A DNA stretch of 64,000 bases from Aldrovandia affinis (Eukaryota; Chordata; Actinopteri; Notacanthiformes; Halosauridae). Made by a program: the position numbers and the translations under genes. The notes below the pieces were generated by a model, which had not been told where the DNA came from, did not search any database, and saw nothing but the letters and a program-made list of their open reading frames with translations. The DNA lies in contig JAINUG010000110.1 in the NCBI GenBank assembly GCA_029706075.1, positions 1,831,679 to 1,895,678 of the forward strand, in the 5' to 3' direction. Below are positions 1 through 63,931 of the stretch, piece by piece. Position 1 is the first letter of the stretch, and each line of letters begins with the position of its first letter.

Positions 1-2454
1 CCTCGCTAGTTAGCCGCGTCTGTAACGTGGGAAATACATATAGAATCGTTTTCTGTTAAATTGAAAAAATATTTGTAGCGGATGGATTAAACAAAACGTT
101 ATCAGCGCTTGAGAGAAACATGCGATGTCACAGACACAGGTGCGCTCTTTGCTCCATCTGGTGGCCTTCAGTGTTGATCATACCGTGCAGGCACAGCATT
201 TGAAGTGGCATTGTTTTGGGCGGCGAAAATTACAGTATGCATTCCACCACATATTACTCTTTTAAAAATATTTGTATATATCTGCTATCAGCTGAACAGG
301 GAGTACTGGATACTGAAAAGCCAGACCCCACTTGCACACCATGTATAATTAAAACGTTTATACTTTTCCATTAACTCATATATGAGCAAATTAAATGTGT
401 TTACTCTTCAGGTTAAGCCCTGTCCTTGTTTTTAGGTGACAATGGTTCACTGCTGTTATTCCACTCAGGGGGTAATCTGGCCCTCTCTGAACAGCCTCCC
501 ATACAAACTTGTTTCTGTGTTTATACACAGACATGCTGCTGAGGTACCAGGATGTTTGAAGCTGAATAAGGAACTGGCCTTTTGTTACAGGGCAGTAATT
601 GCAACCAGAAGCCTATTAAATATGAGCCAATACGTTTGTCACATTTTGTGCATTCCACATCAGCTTCCAGAGAAGAGTAGGTCAGGTGTTATACAGCAAA
701 ATATACAGATGTTATAAAGAGAAAATTTTTTTAAACTGAATTTTCCATAGTTATCTAACAATAAAACCTACAATGCAAACAGAAAATTGAGCAAGTTAGT
801 TCAGGAGATAAATAACCCAGATGATTAGTTTATATTTCTTCAGGTGTTTTTTTAACAACACAACGCTATTGTTGGCAGCAGCTGATTTCTCTCCATCGAA
901 AGAGGTACAGTGAATCTAAACCTAAGTTTCGTGTGCTGTTGTTTTCCAATTAAGACAATTCAAGAACAAACCTAAATACATGTTTGGTTTACTGTAGTGT
1001 ATTTAGTCTTTACATTAGCCTAACTATGGTGTGGTGTGTGTTTTAGTGCTGACAGTTTGCTTCAGTGTGGACCCTGATGCAACACCCTTAGCTGTCTGGG
1101 CAGCGTGTGCGTGTGCGTGTCTGTCCTCCCAGACCTGGGGATAGGGAAATGGAGTAAACTAAGGGTATAATCTTGGGGTGATCTGTGGCTGATCAGAGCA
1201 GGAGATCCAAGGGAAGACTACTTCAGACTATTCTGCACAACAGACATCTTCAGAATTCTAGTCATTTCAGATGAGGCTGAAAATCATTGAGAAGTCTTAT
1301 AGAGGCATGCAGTTTCTTTTGTGTTTCTGGACATATGAAATGTAAGTTTTATGTTATATTTTTTGCAAGCTCAGAAGAGAAATACAGAGAAATGTACCCG
1401 AAAGTAGTAACTTGTATTTATTTAAGTTTTGTGAAGTTTACAATAGGCACTCGGCAAGTAAAGTTGCAATAAAAATACAGAACAAAAGGAATGCAGTATA
1501 CTTGATAGAATACATACTTCAGGCAACATTGACTGCAACGAATTCGGTACCACTCATTTAGTTTTCGATGAGAAAATCAACAACAAAAAACGACTACAAA
1601 AGTAAAAAGAAACAAACGCAAGGAGCAAGGATTTTCTGTACGCTGAACATGGCAATGTCTTCACTACACTTCTGGTTGGACATCATTGTATTTTTTCATC
1701 TTTCTAGTTCTGGTCCAGCAACATGGTTAACATCACTGTAGTGAAGAGAAAGATTTGAAACAAATTCACCAGAAGTTGCATATACAAGTGACTTGATGTG
1801 ATGTTCCTATAGTGCTATGATTCAGCAGACATACACCCCCGCTCTTTGATGATAGTCTCAGAAAAAGCTTGGACTGCAATGGTGTGGACATTCATCCTAT
1901 CATCATGTTATTTTCTTTGGGGGGGGGGGTTGGGGCGATCAACTGATGATAATGATTAACCTGCTGCGTGCAAGTCTGTGTAACTGGTGCATTAGAAGAT
2001 GTGCTTGTTGCTCTTCTTTTACACTGAATGCAGCAGGGCCTCCATGTGAGGCTTTCCGTATCTAAGGCCCTTTGCCACCCGCTTTAAGGTTCATGGGCGC
2101 CTGTAAGGAAATCATATCAATGCAGTCTTGTATTCGCTGCATGCGACAGACTGCCAAGTGGGACCACCCGGTGAAGTTGCGCTACGTCTAACCCGAGTAG
2201 CATGAAGAGTTCCTTGTTTTAAGTTAATCTGCACAAATCGTTTTACATTTCACAGAAATGAGGCAGCATAAAACGAACAGACTTTACAGGCCTAGCCACA
2301 GAAATGATGGGTTTCACTTCGTGCCATTCTGAAAGTTACATTTTATTGTAAGAAAAAAGGCATATAAATAGCTGAACCATAAAAAAGCAGCAAGCTAAGA
2401 AAGGACAACAATTTGAGGTGTCTGGCTTCGTCATGCAGCATTAATGAACGTTTA
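1..2454. other. no gene recognised downstream of prkg1
   Basis: AT-rich sequence with a G run near 1920-1930 and a short GT-rich stretch near 1100-1120. I see no protein domain, RNA gene or clear mobile element. It may include the distal 3' UTR if a later polyadenylation signal is used, or intergenic DNA. Confidence 0.5.
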
Positions 2455-2472
2455 AGATATTTTTGGATGCCA

Positions 2473-2478
2473 TTTATT
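2473..2478 (-). promoter_or_regulatory. candidate polyadenylation signal AATAAA for prkg1
   Basis: TTTATT on the plus strand reads AATAAA on the prkg1 strand. It is the first canonical hexamer after the stop codon. A second one lies at 2342-2347. Which is used cannot be told from sequence. Confidence 0.35.
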
Positions 2479-3805
2479 TAAGGCACTTGCAATAATGCCA
2501 AACAGCCATGTAATGATCACTAAACTAGACTTGAGGGAGCGTACTCTATTGACTTGATTAACATTGTGAGATCTTTTTCAAGTCCGATTAAATAAATCCA
2601 AAGACGAAAACACAATTTCTTTAAATCATATAATAATGTTCATATACTCTAACAATTCAAAGTTGTACAAGTATCACAAAATATTAGCACTAAATATTTA
2701 TATACAGAAATATTTCCCTCTGGTCCAAACAATAAATAAGGTTCCTCCAATTGTTTATCCAGCACAGTGTATGTGTTATTTTGAGCCTGGAGAATTTCAG
2801 TCTTCAAACCATCACTCATAGCGTGACATTATCATACAGTAGATGCCTGCTCACAGGAAGTCAGATGTGACTCTCAAATAATATTTATGCCCAGGTGAAT
2901 ATTGACATATCTGTAAATCAATACATTTTCCTTGCTTCACAGGGTCATAATTTAAGTAATAAAATGGGGGGGAAAGCATGATATAGTGAAGATAGTATGA
3001 GAATTTGAAACAACTCCCTTGGTAAGCTCAACATCAACTCTAAATCTGTGATCCTTTGCAATCTGAATCCCCCAATGTCAGGTGTAGACCTGAGTTTGTA
3101 TGTGCCGTGTAAAAGGTATAATGCCTATAACTTTGTTCAAATGCTTTCTGTGTAGTCTTCTGTTTGTCAAGATGGTTTTTCATCACATTTACTTCTGTCA
3201 TTGTCTGCCCCCTTGTGGCATATTGAGCACATCACCTCTAAATATTTTGTGGGGAATCGTCCATGTCATTCACAACATTGACAGATTTAAATGAGCCTAT
3301 TTCATTTTAAGGATTCACACAGGTATATGATCTCAAACGTCCATGTTGTTTTTTCATAACCTCAACACATGAGAAAAACACCCAGTTACTCATTGCAAAT
3401 GAACAGCGAATGCTGGCAACTCAGTGTTATAATATCACAGTACGATAACGCTTGTCATACTTTAGTGAAACAATGTGATTGAAGGCCAGTGGCTAATGCA
3501 GTTTTTATCCTTAAAATAAAAATAAGAACATAACAATTGTGCTTCACAGGTAAATTGTATATAGATATGTATGTGTTTTTAAGTGTGTGTGTGTGTGCAA
3601 GTACTTCAATATATATGTGCAATATATACATATACTGTATGTTGTATACCTATACTATAACATTTAGATTGACTTGAAAACAACATTCAGGTCTGTCACG
3701 ATTGACTCAAAAACAACTCTGTCGTGAGAGGCCAGACAGTGTTGAGGTTCCGGAGACACTGGAGAACAGAAAGGTGAAAAATGTCTCACTCTGGGGGGCC
3801 CCGCG

Positions 3806-3822
3806 CACACACACACACACAC
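3806..3822. repeat. CA microsatellite in the 3' UTR
   Basis: About eight CA units flanked by CpG-rich bases on both sides. On the prkg1 transcript it reads as TG. Confidence 0.8.
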
Positions 3823-4251
3823 GCGCCGCAGGCAGCTGAACGCGCTGTCAGTACAATCAACTACGAAGAGCTCGTGAATCCAGGACGAGGAATGGAATGC
3901 GGGCCTTGAGGATTTGTGGCAGCGTGAATTCAACTCATTAAAAAAAAACGAAACAACGAAAAAGAAAACAAAAAAGGTCCAGCTCCAGAATGGTTGGTAG
4001 CGTGATGGTCGAACAGTGAAGGAGCCCGTTAGTGCCGGTGCCAGGCTGCTGTCCCCTGCAGCATCGGTGAAGGCATCTTGGTGACCCAGAGCATTGCGTT
4101 CCCCTTCTACTTCCCACTCTTTGCAGTTTTTTTTCTTCTTCTCTCTCTCTCTATCACTCTCTCTTTTTCTTTCTTTTTTTTGCTTTAGCAGCTTTGTCCT
4201 GAAGAAGCTGCCCCAGGCTACACAGAAACAGGTTTGGGAAGCAGGGAGGAG

Positions 4252-4302
4252 GGTGGCGGTAGGGTAGGGTAGGGGGTTGGGGTTAGGGTTTGGGGGTTAG
4301 GG

Positions 4303-4304
<2 letters not shown>
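4252..4304. repeat. G-rich telomere-like degenerate repeat next to the stop codon
   Basis: Irregular units such as GGTAGG, GGGTTA and GGTTAGGG on the plus strand, which read CCCTAA-like on the prkg1 transcript. It overlaps the last bases of the stop codon. It is too short and irregular to be a true interstitial telomere block. Confidence 0.7.
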
Positions 4305-55303
<50,999 letters not shown>

Positions 55304-58300
55304 CTAAAGAATGGCCCAGGCGAGAGCTTTGGCAAGTTGACCTCTTGTTGCATGATGGTCTGTAAGACATGCATGAAATGTCATAAAAAGGGAAACACAT
55401 CAGAACTAGATTTGAGAAATATCAGCAAAGGATTTTTTTTTTTTTTTTTACCCAGCCCAGAGGATCATTTTTCTAATTTAACAGATCCATTTTAAAGTGA
55501 GGCATATTGAAACAGCATGGCTGTTACTGAAATACTCCATGTTGACCACTTTGATCAAGGGTAGGGTAACAGATTTGTAACTGCGAGCAAAAATCACTAC
55601 ATATTCTCTCTGACATCTGTGTGTTGTGCTTCTCATAATGAGCACCAAGGGCTCTTCTTTGAAAAATGATTAGCAATTTAACTTACATTTACTATTCAAG
55701 GTGTATATTTAATTGGCATAACATAAAAACCTTCAATCAAAATTAAACCCAGGGAATATGTTTAAGTGGGTACACCGAGCACCTACCAAGGTAACTGGCC
55801 CTTACAAGGCTCATTTACATAGTATTTGCATGTCCAACCAAACACTTTCCCTGTGTTTTTTTCTTTCAGGTTCCTTCACTGTGTCGTGTCTTTCAAAGGA
55901 CTGGTTGGCAAAAGGTGCAATGCACGCAGTGTGTCAACAACGACTGTCCATTCATTTCCATCATCTTTTTCAAGATCTACAACCAGTGTGTCACTTCAGC
56001 CGACGCATAATGATTGCCCTGAATGGATCACTATCTACATAAAAGATTAGCAAATTTAACAATAACAGAAGCCTGAAATTGCTGTCATCTCACAGTATTA
56101 TTCAGAGACATTAATGGGGATAATAGCAGTGCTTTGGGGGAAATCCCAAATTACTTTTAGATGAAGTAGCACCGATACCTACCCCTTAGACCTGCACAGC
56201 ATGAGGGCTAGATCGCAATATTTGCATAATGTTGCATCAGACATCCTGCACTGTTTAGGCCACAAAACTATATTTTTCTACTTTCATAATCCTCTTCTGT
56301 CTTTGGTGCGCATTGCCCACAACCTTTACAGTTGGAGAGTTTATATTTATAAGGGCACAGGTTAGGAAAATGCCATCTCTGCTCAAAGAGATTGCTAAAA
56401 AGGCATACGGGGCAACCCTCTTAGACTTGATTTACAAGCACCATCTCTACTCTACTTTGAATTGAGGCCAGATCACTGGAGAATATTACACATTGGACAC
56501 CGGAACACTTTGTTGCCCTAGTTAATAGAGCGGAGCTGGCCCACATGTCTGTAACAGGGAAAGATCTAAAAACATTGGCAGCTCCGGTACTACTCAAAAG
56601 TGATTACCGTATCAGGAATGACTGACATGAGTTATTGTGGTCGTACTGATTAAATTTGTCACCTTTGATCATTACGGCAAGTTTTTCTAGATCAATAACA
56701 TCATGTGATTATGGGGTGGGGGGGGGATGAAGCCAAACATAATCACGCTAGTGTATGTGAGCTGAAGATGTATTCAGTGTGTAACGTAACACAGGAGGGT
56801 GCCATGCCCCCTTCTCCCTTGCCGCATTCCGCTGTAACGCGGGGAAGCTGTGAATTGATCCAGGACCACGGGATGTAATGCAAACATAATTTCCAAAAAT
56901 GAATGCATTAATGTGTATGCGCTGTGGGCACGTATCGGGGAAGTTACAGATGAAGCGGAGACGTGCGCTGCGTTTCGAATGCCCAGCTCGTTGGAGCACC
57001 AGGAACATGTGCTAAATCTCTGCTCAGGTAACGGTAGCCCTGCATGGAGCTGCCTTTCTCCCTAGTGAAACTGTCACTCATTATTTCTCCTGAACTACAT
57101 CAACATTTGTCCAAGACAATCCACTTGCTGCCAACGTGCTGAACGCCAATGGACACTGCATCGTGTACGTTAAATACAGCTCTGATGCAGCTTGAAGCTT
57201 GAGGAATATTTAGGCCTGCAAACGTCCGAAATATAATTCAGCCCTCACGTGAATCATTGCCTGGCCTCCCTTGTAATATTAAGGATAAAGTACAAATCTC
57301 AAGGCTATCAACCTAGCAGCACATGCCATTGTCCTGATAAGGTTTATCCATTTTATATGGTGTAGATCTCTGCATAGATGAATCAAATGCTGCATAACCG
57401 ATGGACTTAATAATGGCAGTTAAACATGAACCTATGCAATGGCACGTCCTGATTTTTTGTTTCCATCAGGCCATTATTAATGCTTAACTGCTGGAATTGC
57501 ATGAGTGGCCCAGACAAATCGAATGAGAATGTTCCAAAACAAGAGTATGGGAGATTTTAACAAAACAAAAGGGTTTGAATTTGTCTCATCAATGCAGAAC
57601 CTGGCCTTGAAGCCCCCTTTCTTGTTGAGGCTTTTAAGACTCTGCTGCTGTAGATTTGTTAGGGTCATGGCTTTTCTTCTGATGACAAAAACACCTGATT
57701 ATACTTTCTTTGTAGAAGGCCTAGGCCGAGGCCTAATAATGGAAAAGCAGTGGGATCATTTAAAAAGGATGTCACCCAGCATGCTTTGAGCTGGGCTTCT
57801 TAGGGCTTCTTCATTAGCAGAGCTAAATCTTCTACCTCCTACAGTGATTCAACCTTTCAACCAAATGCAATTGCTTTATAAACACAAGTGGAAGCAATGT
57901 TAGATTATTTAGAGTGGTTTAAAAATAAAGGTCCATAGACCGAAGAAAAACGGAAGGGAAAACTCTCTGCCATATATCATAAAACAATGTGAATGAAAAG
58001 CACATTACGCTGTGAAAATAGTTTTGTCTACGTAACCTTGCAGCAGACAGCAGGACCCTGAACACCACAGCTCAGTTTCCTGAGAACTAGTCTTGGTTTT
58101 GGGTGTTCCCTGCATTTCCAAATGAAGCTTATGCAATATTTATTTGCAATCTACGCATATATGCCCAACTGGGCATTGTTAGATCCCAGTTCATTCACAT
58201 TCATTCGCTCCCTCTCTCTATCTCTTTCTCTTCCTCCCTCTATTTTTTTCTCTCTTTCTCAGGGGAAGGTGGAAATGACACACTGTTTCCACAATAGCAC

Positions 58301-59094
58301 ACAGCAGAGACATCCAAATAATTACCAGTAAAAAAACCAGAAACCTCTCATGTATTCTGGGAAGAGAATAAAAGTATGGAGTCTAAGTAGTCCCCATTAA
58401 AGTCACTGCTCGGTTTTCAGCCCCCAAGTCCCTTCGCCTAATCGCCAATTTGCCAGCTGTACTACTAGAGAGGAGAAAAACTACAATAAATGATAAACAA
58501 AAAACACCAGGCTTCAGAAGCCCCTATAGCCCAGCAACTAGGGAAACAGAACAACAAGCTAATTATCAGCAGTTGAATTACACTAATGGAACAGCTGTAT
58601 CTGTTGATTAAAGGAATTCCGATGAATTAAAAACTTATTTTTCAGTGGATGGCGATTATTTGAAAGTGGATTATTTTTAAAAACAATAACAATTAAAAAT
58701 GACAGCAATTGTGTTAAAATTGTTGTAAAAGTACAGAGAAAATTAAATCACATCTGGTTTCGTTCCAAGTCAACTGTGCATTGTCACTGCTCCAACTAAC
58801 AGTGAATGAGATTTTGGTACATGATAAATTATGTTCACAATGGTATCTGACAGACAAAAATAATAAAAACCAGAGTGAGAAGATTCATTATATGTAACCC
58901 AATGGTCTGACTCTAGGTGGAAGTACTTCCACTTTTATATGTCTGTTTGGAGCTAGGAGTGAGCTGCTTGTCAGTCAGTAAAGATAACAGTTGCCCGGGT
59001 AACCTTTCATGCTGTAATAGCGATGTGGTAACCCAGTTTCTGTGCTACTCTTCTTTGAATTTATTTAATCCCTTGTGGTTTAATTAAGTTTCAG

Positions 59095-59200
59095 GATGTG
59101 CATGTGTGAAAAATGTTCTGTGTGGTGTTCACAATGCTTAAGTCGTGGGTTTGATTCCCATTGGGACCACATATACTGAAAAATGTATGTATTGGACAAT
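59095..59200 (+). mobile_element. decayed copy of the 8914 SINE family
   Basis: AATGCTTAAGTCGTGGGTTT, then GATTCCCATTGGGACCACAT and ATACTGAAAAATGTATG follow the order of the 8914 copy. The head and the L2-type tail are eroded. Confidence 0.6.
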
Positions 59201-60424
59201 GTATGTATGTTGATGGACATTGACATATTCCACTGCCACAAGCTTGGACTGATGCGTAAATATGTACTGCAAATAATGTATCATCTCTTGAGATATATTT
59301 CAGTTGGATATAAAGGTAATGCCTTTCGGTGAAAGTGAAATGCCTTTTGCCAGTACCTAGCACTCCTTGTGGTATTAAACAGGCAGGGAAAAGGTCATAT
59401 CAAACAAAAAAATGAACATCAGGTAACAGCAGAGGATGGTACATGCTGTACACAGCAAATGCAAATAGTAGTCAAGGCTGTATGAAAACAGAATTTTCTC
59501 TGTCAAATTCATACTGCAGGCCAAACTACAGAAAGCCCTATCTGCATTTGTGAGTAAAGATCTCTCACATGTTGCAAGCATCATAAATGATTGCTGAAAG
59601 TGCTGAACCTGTTGCCTGTATCTCATGCCAGCTGCTTTATCTGAAGAACTCGCAGTGGCCCTTAGTCCTCCATGCATTTCAGCCCAGAGTCGGGGTAACG
59701 GACTGGTTAATGTTGCTCGCAGACTGAAGAGCTTTCACTGCCCAGCCCCTGCCAAAGCAATTACACTGCCGCCTCAGCTTCATATGCCTGCAGCTGCAGC
59801 GTCACGACTTCAGCGACTGTTATCGATTCACCCACAAAGGCAGCTATTCCTAGCCCACCACGGATGGAGCCGCCAAAACTGCTATCGGGCAGCACCCCAC
59901 GCCAGGCCTCAGGCCAACTGGCTTCCAACAGGACCGTGTGAACATCCTGTGAGCCACAAGCTTTGAGACACAGCGGGAGGAAACAGGATCACCAGGGGGT
60001 TAATGGCTTTCAGCTGGCTGTGAACCCTCAAACTCCAGCGTGCAACGAGAAATGTCCCTGAAACTCTTGGGCTATTGTTGCACTCTCTTGGGAATTTGGA
60101 GGAATCACATTATGAGATAAAAACTCTTCTGACAGAGAAGGGGAAAAAAGCATAATAAATGCACATGAAATGTTCCTCTCAAAGTTTGACCTCATTATGT
60201 ATTAGGGTTAATGTCTTGCTGAGAGGAGAAGATGTAACAAGCAAACAGCATACTCACTCGTGCGTGTCCTCATTTCAGATAAACCCTCTAGTTGGCAATT
60301 GCCTTGTTGAGGATTATTACTCCTCTTATAAACTCAAAACGATAGCAATAATGGTTTTATTATTGGTTAACCGTGCTTGACATGCAAGCTAGAGCCAAAT
60401 GACGTTCTCAAATGTAGTGGTGTA

Positions 60425-60825
60425 GTCTTTTTTTCTTATTTTATATTTTGTTTCAGATTTTTTTCCCAATTTAGTAGCCAATTATATCCTCTATTTATTT
60501 TGATTTGCCCTCCCCCATGAACTAGCTTGTCTCTACGGGGCAAGCTATACTCCGAGGCCAGCGATGATCCACCTCCTCCGAGACAGAACTCGCTCACCTA
60601 CTTCTGGAGACCCACTTTGCACTTCTCGATGAGCTTGTGCCGGCTCACCCTCCCCCCTCCCCCTGGGGAAGACAGTCAAATGCCACCCCCGATCGGGGCT
60701 CTCGGCTGGCGCCGGTCTGATGCAGTTGGGTTTCGAACCGTGACCGCAATAGGTAGCTCACACTCGCAAAGCACCAGTCAATGCAAATGCGTTAGACCGC
60801 TATGCTATTTAAGCACCGCCAAGTG
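60425..60825 (-). mobile_element. tRNA-derived SINE, antisense to the plus strand
   Basis: On the minus strand: a head TAAATAGCATAGCGGTCTAA, a B-box CGGTTCGAAACCC, a body CCCCAGGGGGAGGGGGGAGG and a tail CTACTAAATTGGGAAAAAAA then TCTGAAAC. It belongs with the 22276 group. Confidence 0.75.
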
Positions 60826-61401
60826 TAGTCATTTTTGACAAAAAGCTCCCTCCTTCAACAAGGTCTTATGTTCCCAACTGGATTTTAGATTCCACTAACC
60901 GTATGTTACTGTAATACATGACACAACACAGCAGCTCATTTAGATCAGCATCCAAGCCCTAGAGTAGGGCTGAATGCAACAGATAATAGCCTCAGACGTG
61001 GCATTTTCATTCACAATATTTTGAGAAATATTCACAGCTTTCATTATGCAGGTTCACAAGTCACAGAATTGTCCTTTTATCTTTTGTACAAGCACACAAA
61101 TGTATCTTGTCATGCTCATTTCTAGCCAGGTCCAGAAGCTCTTGCCTAAATTTGTCTCTGGAGACATCCAGCGAGGATGGGTTCACAAAAAAGTTAATCT
61201 GACCAAGAAATAGACTTCTGTACTTCAGCTTCAGGAACAGAAAATGCCAACTGGAAATGTGATTCTTTGGCTTTAAGTCATTTCATTGATCTAATTTGAT
61301 TGAAATTTACAAAACATTAACATATAAACTGAAACATAAAGGGCTGTGTGGAAAAAGGACAAAAATGTACTTGTCGTGAATGCTTTGATTTGCAGATCAT
61401 T

Positions 61402-62566
61402 GGGCCTCATGCAAGAACATTTTCGTATTTTTATCGTATCTTTCTCGTATTTTTGTTCGTGAGTGACTTCTACGAGTGTTCCACGTCAGATTCATCAAAC
61501 ACTCATAACTTCAGAAAACTGTCGTAAATGACAACGTAAACATGCTACGTCTTCTTAAATGAGTGCGCGTTCATGTGATTTGTGAATTAGCATAATTAAC
61601 ACCCCAATAATGCTATATAAGGTTAGGCGTCCTGCTCCATTTTCATAGGAAAGTTATTCATAATAATGGCACCGAACAAAACCAAGAAGAAAAACTTTAC
61701 GAGCTCGGAGATTGAAGTGAAATCTGAAATAAGTAACCGAAAGGACATACTATTTAAGAGCGTCAACAGTGGAATTAAGGGACCTGTTAAAACCAAGGAG
61801 TGGGAAAAAATTACTTGTGCAGTTAACGCAGTATCAACTGTTGCACAGAAATAAATAAAAAATGATGTGATATGAAATTGGAGTCAAAGAAACGTCTCGC
61901 GAAAGCAAGGCGATCCATGACTGCAACAGGAGGGGGTCAGGAGGAAGTCTCCGTTACGCACACCGACGAGCGAATACGTGCCATAATTGGCGAGGTTGCC
62001 TTGTCTGGTGTTGCAACGGATATCCCCCTGGACAGCGACTAACAGTGAAGCACAGCTCGTGGTAACCGAAAACGCGACACTAGCCATTCATCTGTCTCTG
62101 CAAATAGATCAGCGCGCTCTCTAAAGATATCTCTCTTCCAAGATATTGTAGTATTATACCATAGCCTCAATAGCCACAATTGAAACAAATGATAATGATA
62201 TAATTCTATTAATGAATTATGAATGATATTATCCTACAATTTGAAAAGAAAACAGTCAAATATAAGCCTACAATTGTCAAACAGGATACTCTCAAAATTA
62301 TTATACATTATGAATTCTATCATTTATCGTGTAATTTATATATTCAAACTCAACAGTTCTTCTAAGTAACGAAATAGACTCCATTAGTCAAAAACAAAGT
62401 TGTTTTGCTTTGGAGAATGGCAGGCAAATTGTACGTATGACTCGTACGACAGCTCTGGACCACTCGTAAATCTTGTTCGTACCTAAGAGAAAATTCTAAA
62501 TACGTGAAAATTGGTGAATGCGGCAAATTCTCATTTGTGCGTAAAAGTGGTTCTTGCATCTGGCCC
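61402..62566 (+). mobile_element. Harbinger-type transposon keeping only a Myb-like gene
   Basis: The ends GGGCCTCATGCAAGAAC and, inverted, GGGCCAGATGCAAGAAC are flanked by identical 3-bp ATT at 61399-61401 and 62567-62569, as for PIF/Harbinger. The second typical gene of this superfamily (Myb/SANT-like DNA-binding protein) is present but broken. No DDE nuclease frame fits in the 1165 bp. A TATA-like TATATAAG lies at about 61613. Confidence 0.75.
61666..62042 (+). pseudogene. Harbinger Myb/SANT-like DNA-binding protein, frameshifted
   Basis: It starts ATGGCACCGAACAAAACC and reads KKKNFTSSEIEVKSEISNRK, then ILFKSVNSGI and KEWEKITCAVNAVSTVA, the layout of the Myb-like trihelix domain of Harbinger elements. 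A stop and frame change follow near 61850. A second frame continues with MKLESKKRLAKARRS and an acidic end to a stop near 62042. In live relatives this protein escorts the transposase to the nucleus and the element ends. Here it is inactive. Confidence 0.7.
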
Positions 62567-62786
62567 ATTGTCTGTTACTGTGTGTCACCCGGACTAAGGT
62601 AATGATACAAGGCTTCTTTGATCATAATGATGACCACAGATCCAGGTTGCTCTGATCCAGCTTGTTTACTTGTTTCTTGTTTTCACAGTTAGGAACTTCA
62701 TGTGTTGCCCCAAACCCCAAAGGGCTCAGTTACATCAAGCCAAATAATCCAGAACCCAAGGCCAAAGACCAGTCAATGTATTACAG

Positions 62787-62869
62787 CAGTGGTTCGCAAA
62801 CTTTATTTTATATGGACCAGTGAAACAATAACAATACACATATTCACGGATCACATATGAGAACCACTG
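62787..62869. mobile_element. 83-bp hAT-type MITE
   Basis: Ends CAGTGGTTCGCAAAC and, inverted, CAGTGGTTCTCATAT. The flanking 8-mers TATTACAG and TATTAGAG match at seven of eight positions. Confidence 0.65.
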
Positions 62870-62992
62870 TATTAGAGTGGTTGAATGTTGATAGGAGACA
62901 ACAGGATTCACCTTGCCAACCTCCTATATGTTGAATCTTTTTTTTACATATTCTAGCGCAGCACACTATACTTGAGGGCTATACTATACTAT

Positions 62993-63176
62993 AATTCCAT
63001 GCCTCGAGGGCCGCAGTGTCTGTAGGTATTTTCTCCAACCACACAGTACACCACATGATTTCACTAATTAGCTCACCTCCTGGACCAAGGAGCTAAACTA
63101 ATTATTGAAATTAGGTGGTGTGGTGCATGGTTGGAGCAAATATCTGCAGACACTGTGGCCCTCGAGGCCTGGAATT
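62993..63176. mobile_element. palindromic MITE
   Basis: The left end AATTCCATGCCTCGAGGGCC and right end (inverted) AATTCCAGGCCTCGAGGGCC start an imperfect inverted repeat of about 60 bases each. The centre is AT-rich. A target duplication is not evident. Confidence 0.7.
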
Positions 63177-63574
63177 GAATAGCTCTGCTGTAATCCTATA
63201 GGTCTCCTGTGAAATACAGCACAAACTGAAATAGCAGGGTCGATGGCTGTATTATACATTTAAATAATACTATCATACCTTTTTCTTTTTAAAACACTGA
63301 TTAAAGAATTGAAGATCAAAATCACTACAAACCATTTTCCATTAACACAGAAAGAAATTGGTCAGTTTAAATTAGGTATTTTCAAGGCATTGATTCGTTA
63401 ATGTTATTCATGTCTGAATAAAACAAATTACTTCAGGACTACTTGTGGCAAGATTGCTTTACTGTCATAATAATCCAATGGACCTTTCAAATTTTACCAT
63501 CTGCACTTCTTCATTTCCGATTTTTTTTAATGCACTGCTTTTGCCCAAAGCTTTTTCTGTATTTTTAATTTTTT

Positions 63575-63931
63575 TCAAGAATTTGTTTCAGATTTTCTCC
63601 CATTTTCTCCCAATTTAGCAGCCAATTACACCCTCTATTTTTAATGTCAATCCCTTCCTCTTATTGTGAGTTCGCTGCCATAGCCCTGTGACCGGCAGTG
63701 ACGAGCAAAATCTCCAAGCTGTCGACCGTAACTCCGGTACTCCAGAGCCACTCCTGCACGCAGCGAACTTCATGTCGTCTTCCCTCCCCCCTCCCTGGGG
63801 CAGACAGCCAATTGCTGCCCCCTGGTGGCACTCCCGGCCAGAGCCGACTCTGGCGTGGTTGGTGGAATCGAACCCCCCAGTCGCAGTGGCCAGCATTGAA
63901 CGTTATAACCACTAGACCACCCGGGAGGCCC
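63575..63931 (-). mobile_element. tRNA-derived SINE, fairly intact
   Basis: On the minus strand: head GGGTGGTCTAGTGGTTATAA, B-box GGTTCGATTCC, body CCCAGGGAGGGGGGAGGG and CAGGGCTATGGCAGCG, and tail TGCTAAATTGGGAGAAAATG then TCTGAAAC. It also contains a strong CTCF-like site. Confidence 0.82.

Larger units (their letters stand above)
2455..4302 (-). other. prkg1: probable prkg1 3' untranslated region
   Basis: Follows directly from the stop codon with no coding potential. Between 4302 and 2480 I see no AATAAA on the transcript strand; the first clear one is at 2478-2473 (TTTATT on the plus strand), with another at 2347-2342. So a 3' UTR of about 1.85 kb is inferred. It contains a C-rich tract, a GA/CT tract near 4139-4170, an A/T-rich stretch near 3935-3975 and a short CA repeat at 3806-3822. 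The end point is a guess without transcript data. Confidence 0.45.

Noticed and set aside
3664-3933. Minus-strand 89-codon frame downstream of the prkg1 stop
   Set aside because: Lies in the inferred 3' UTR, includes a TG microsatellite and has no domain.
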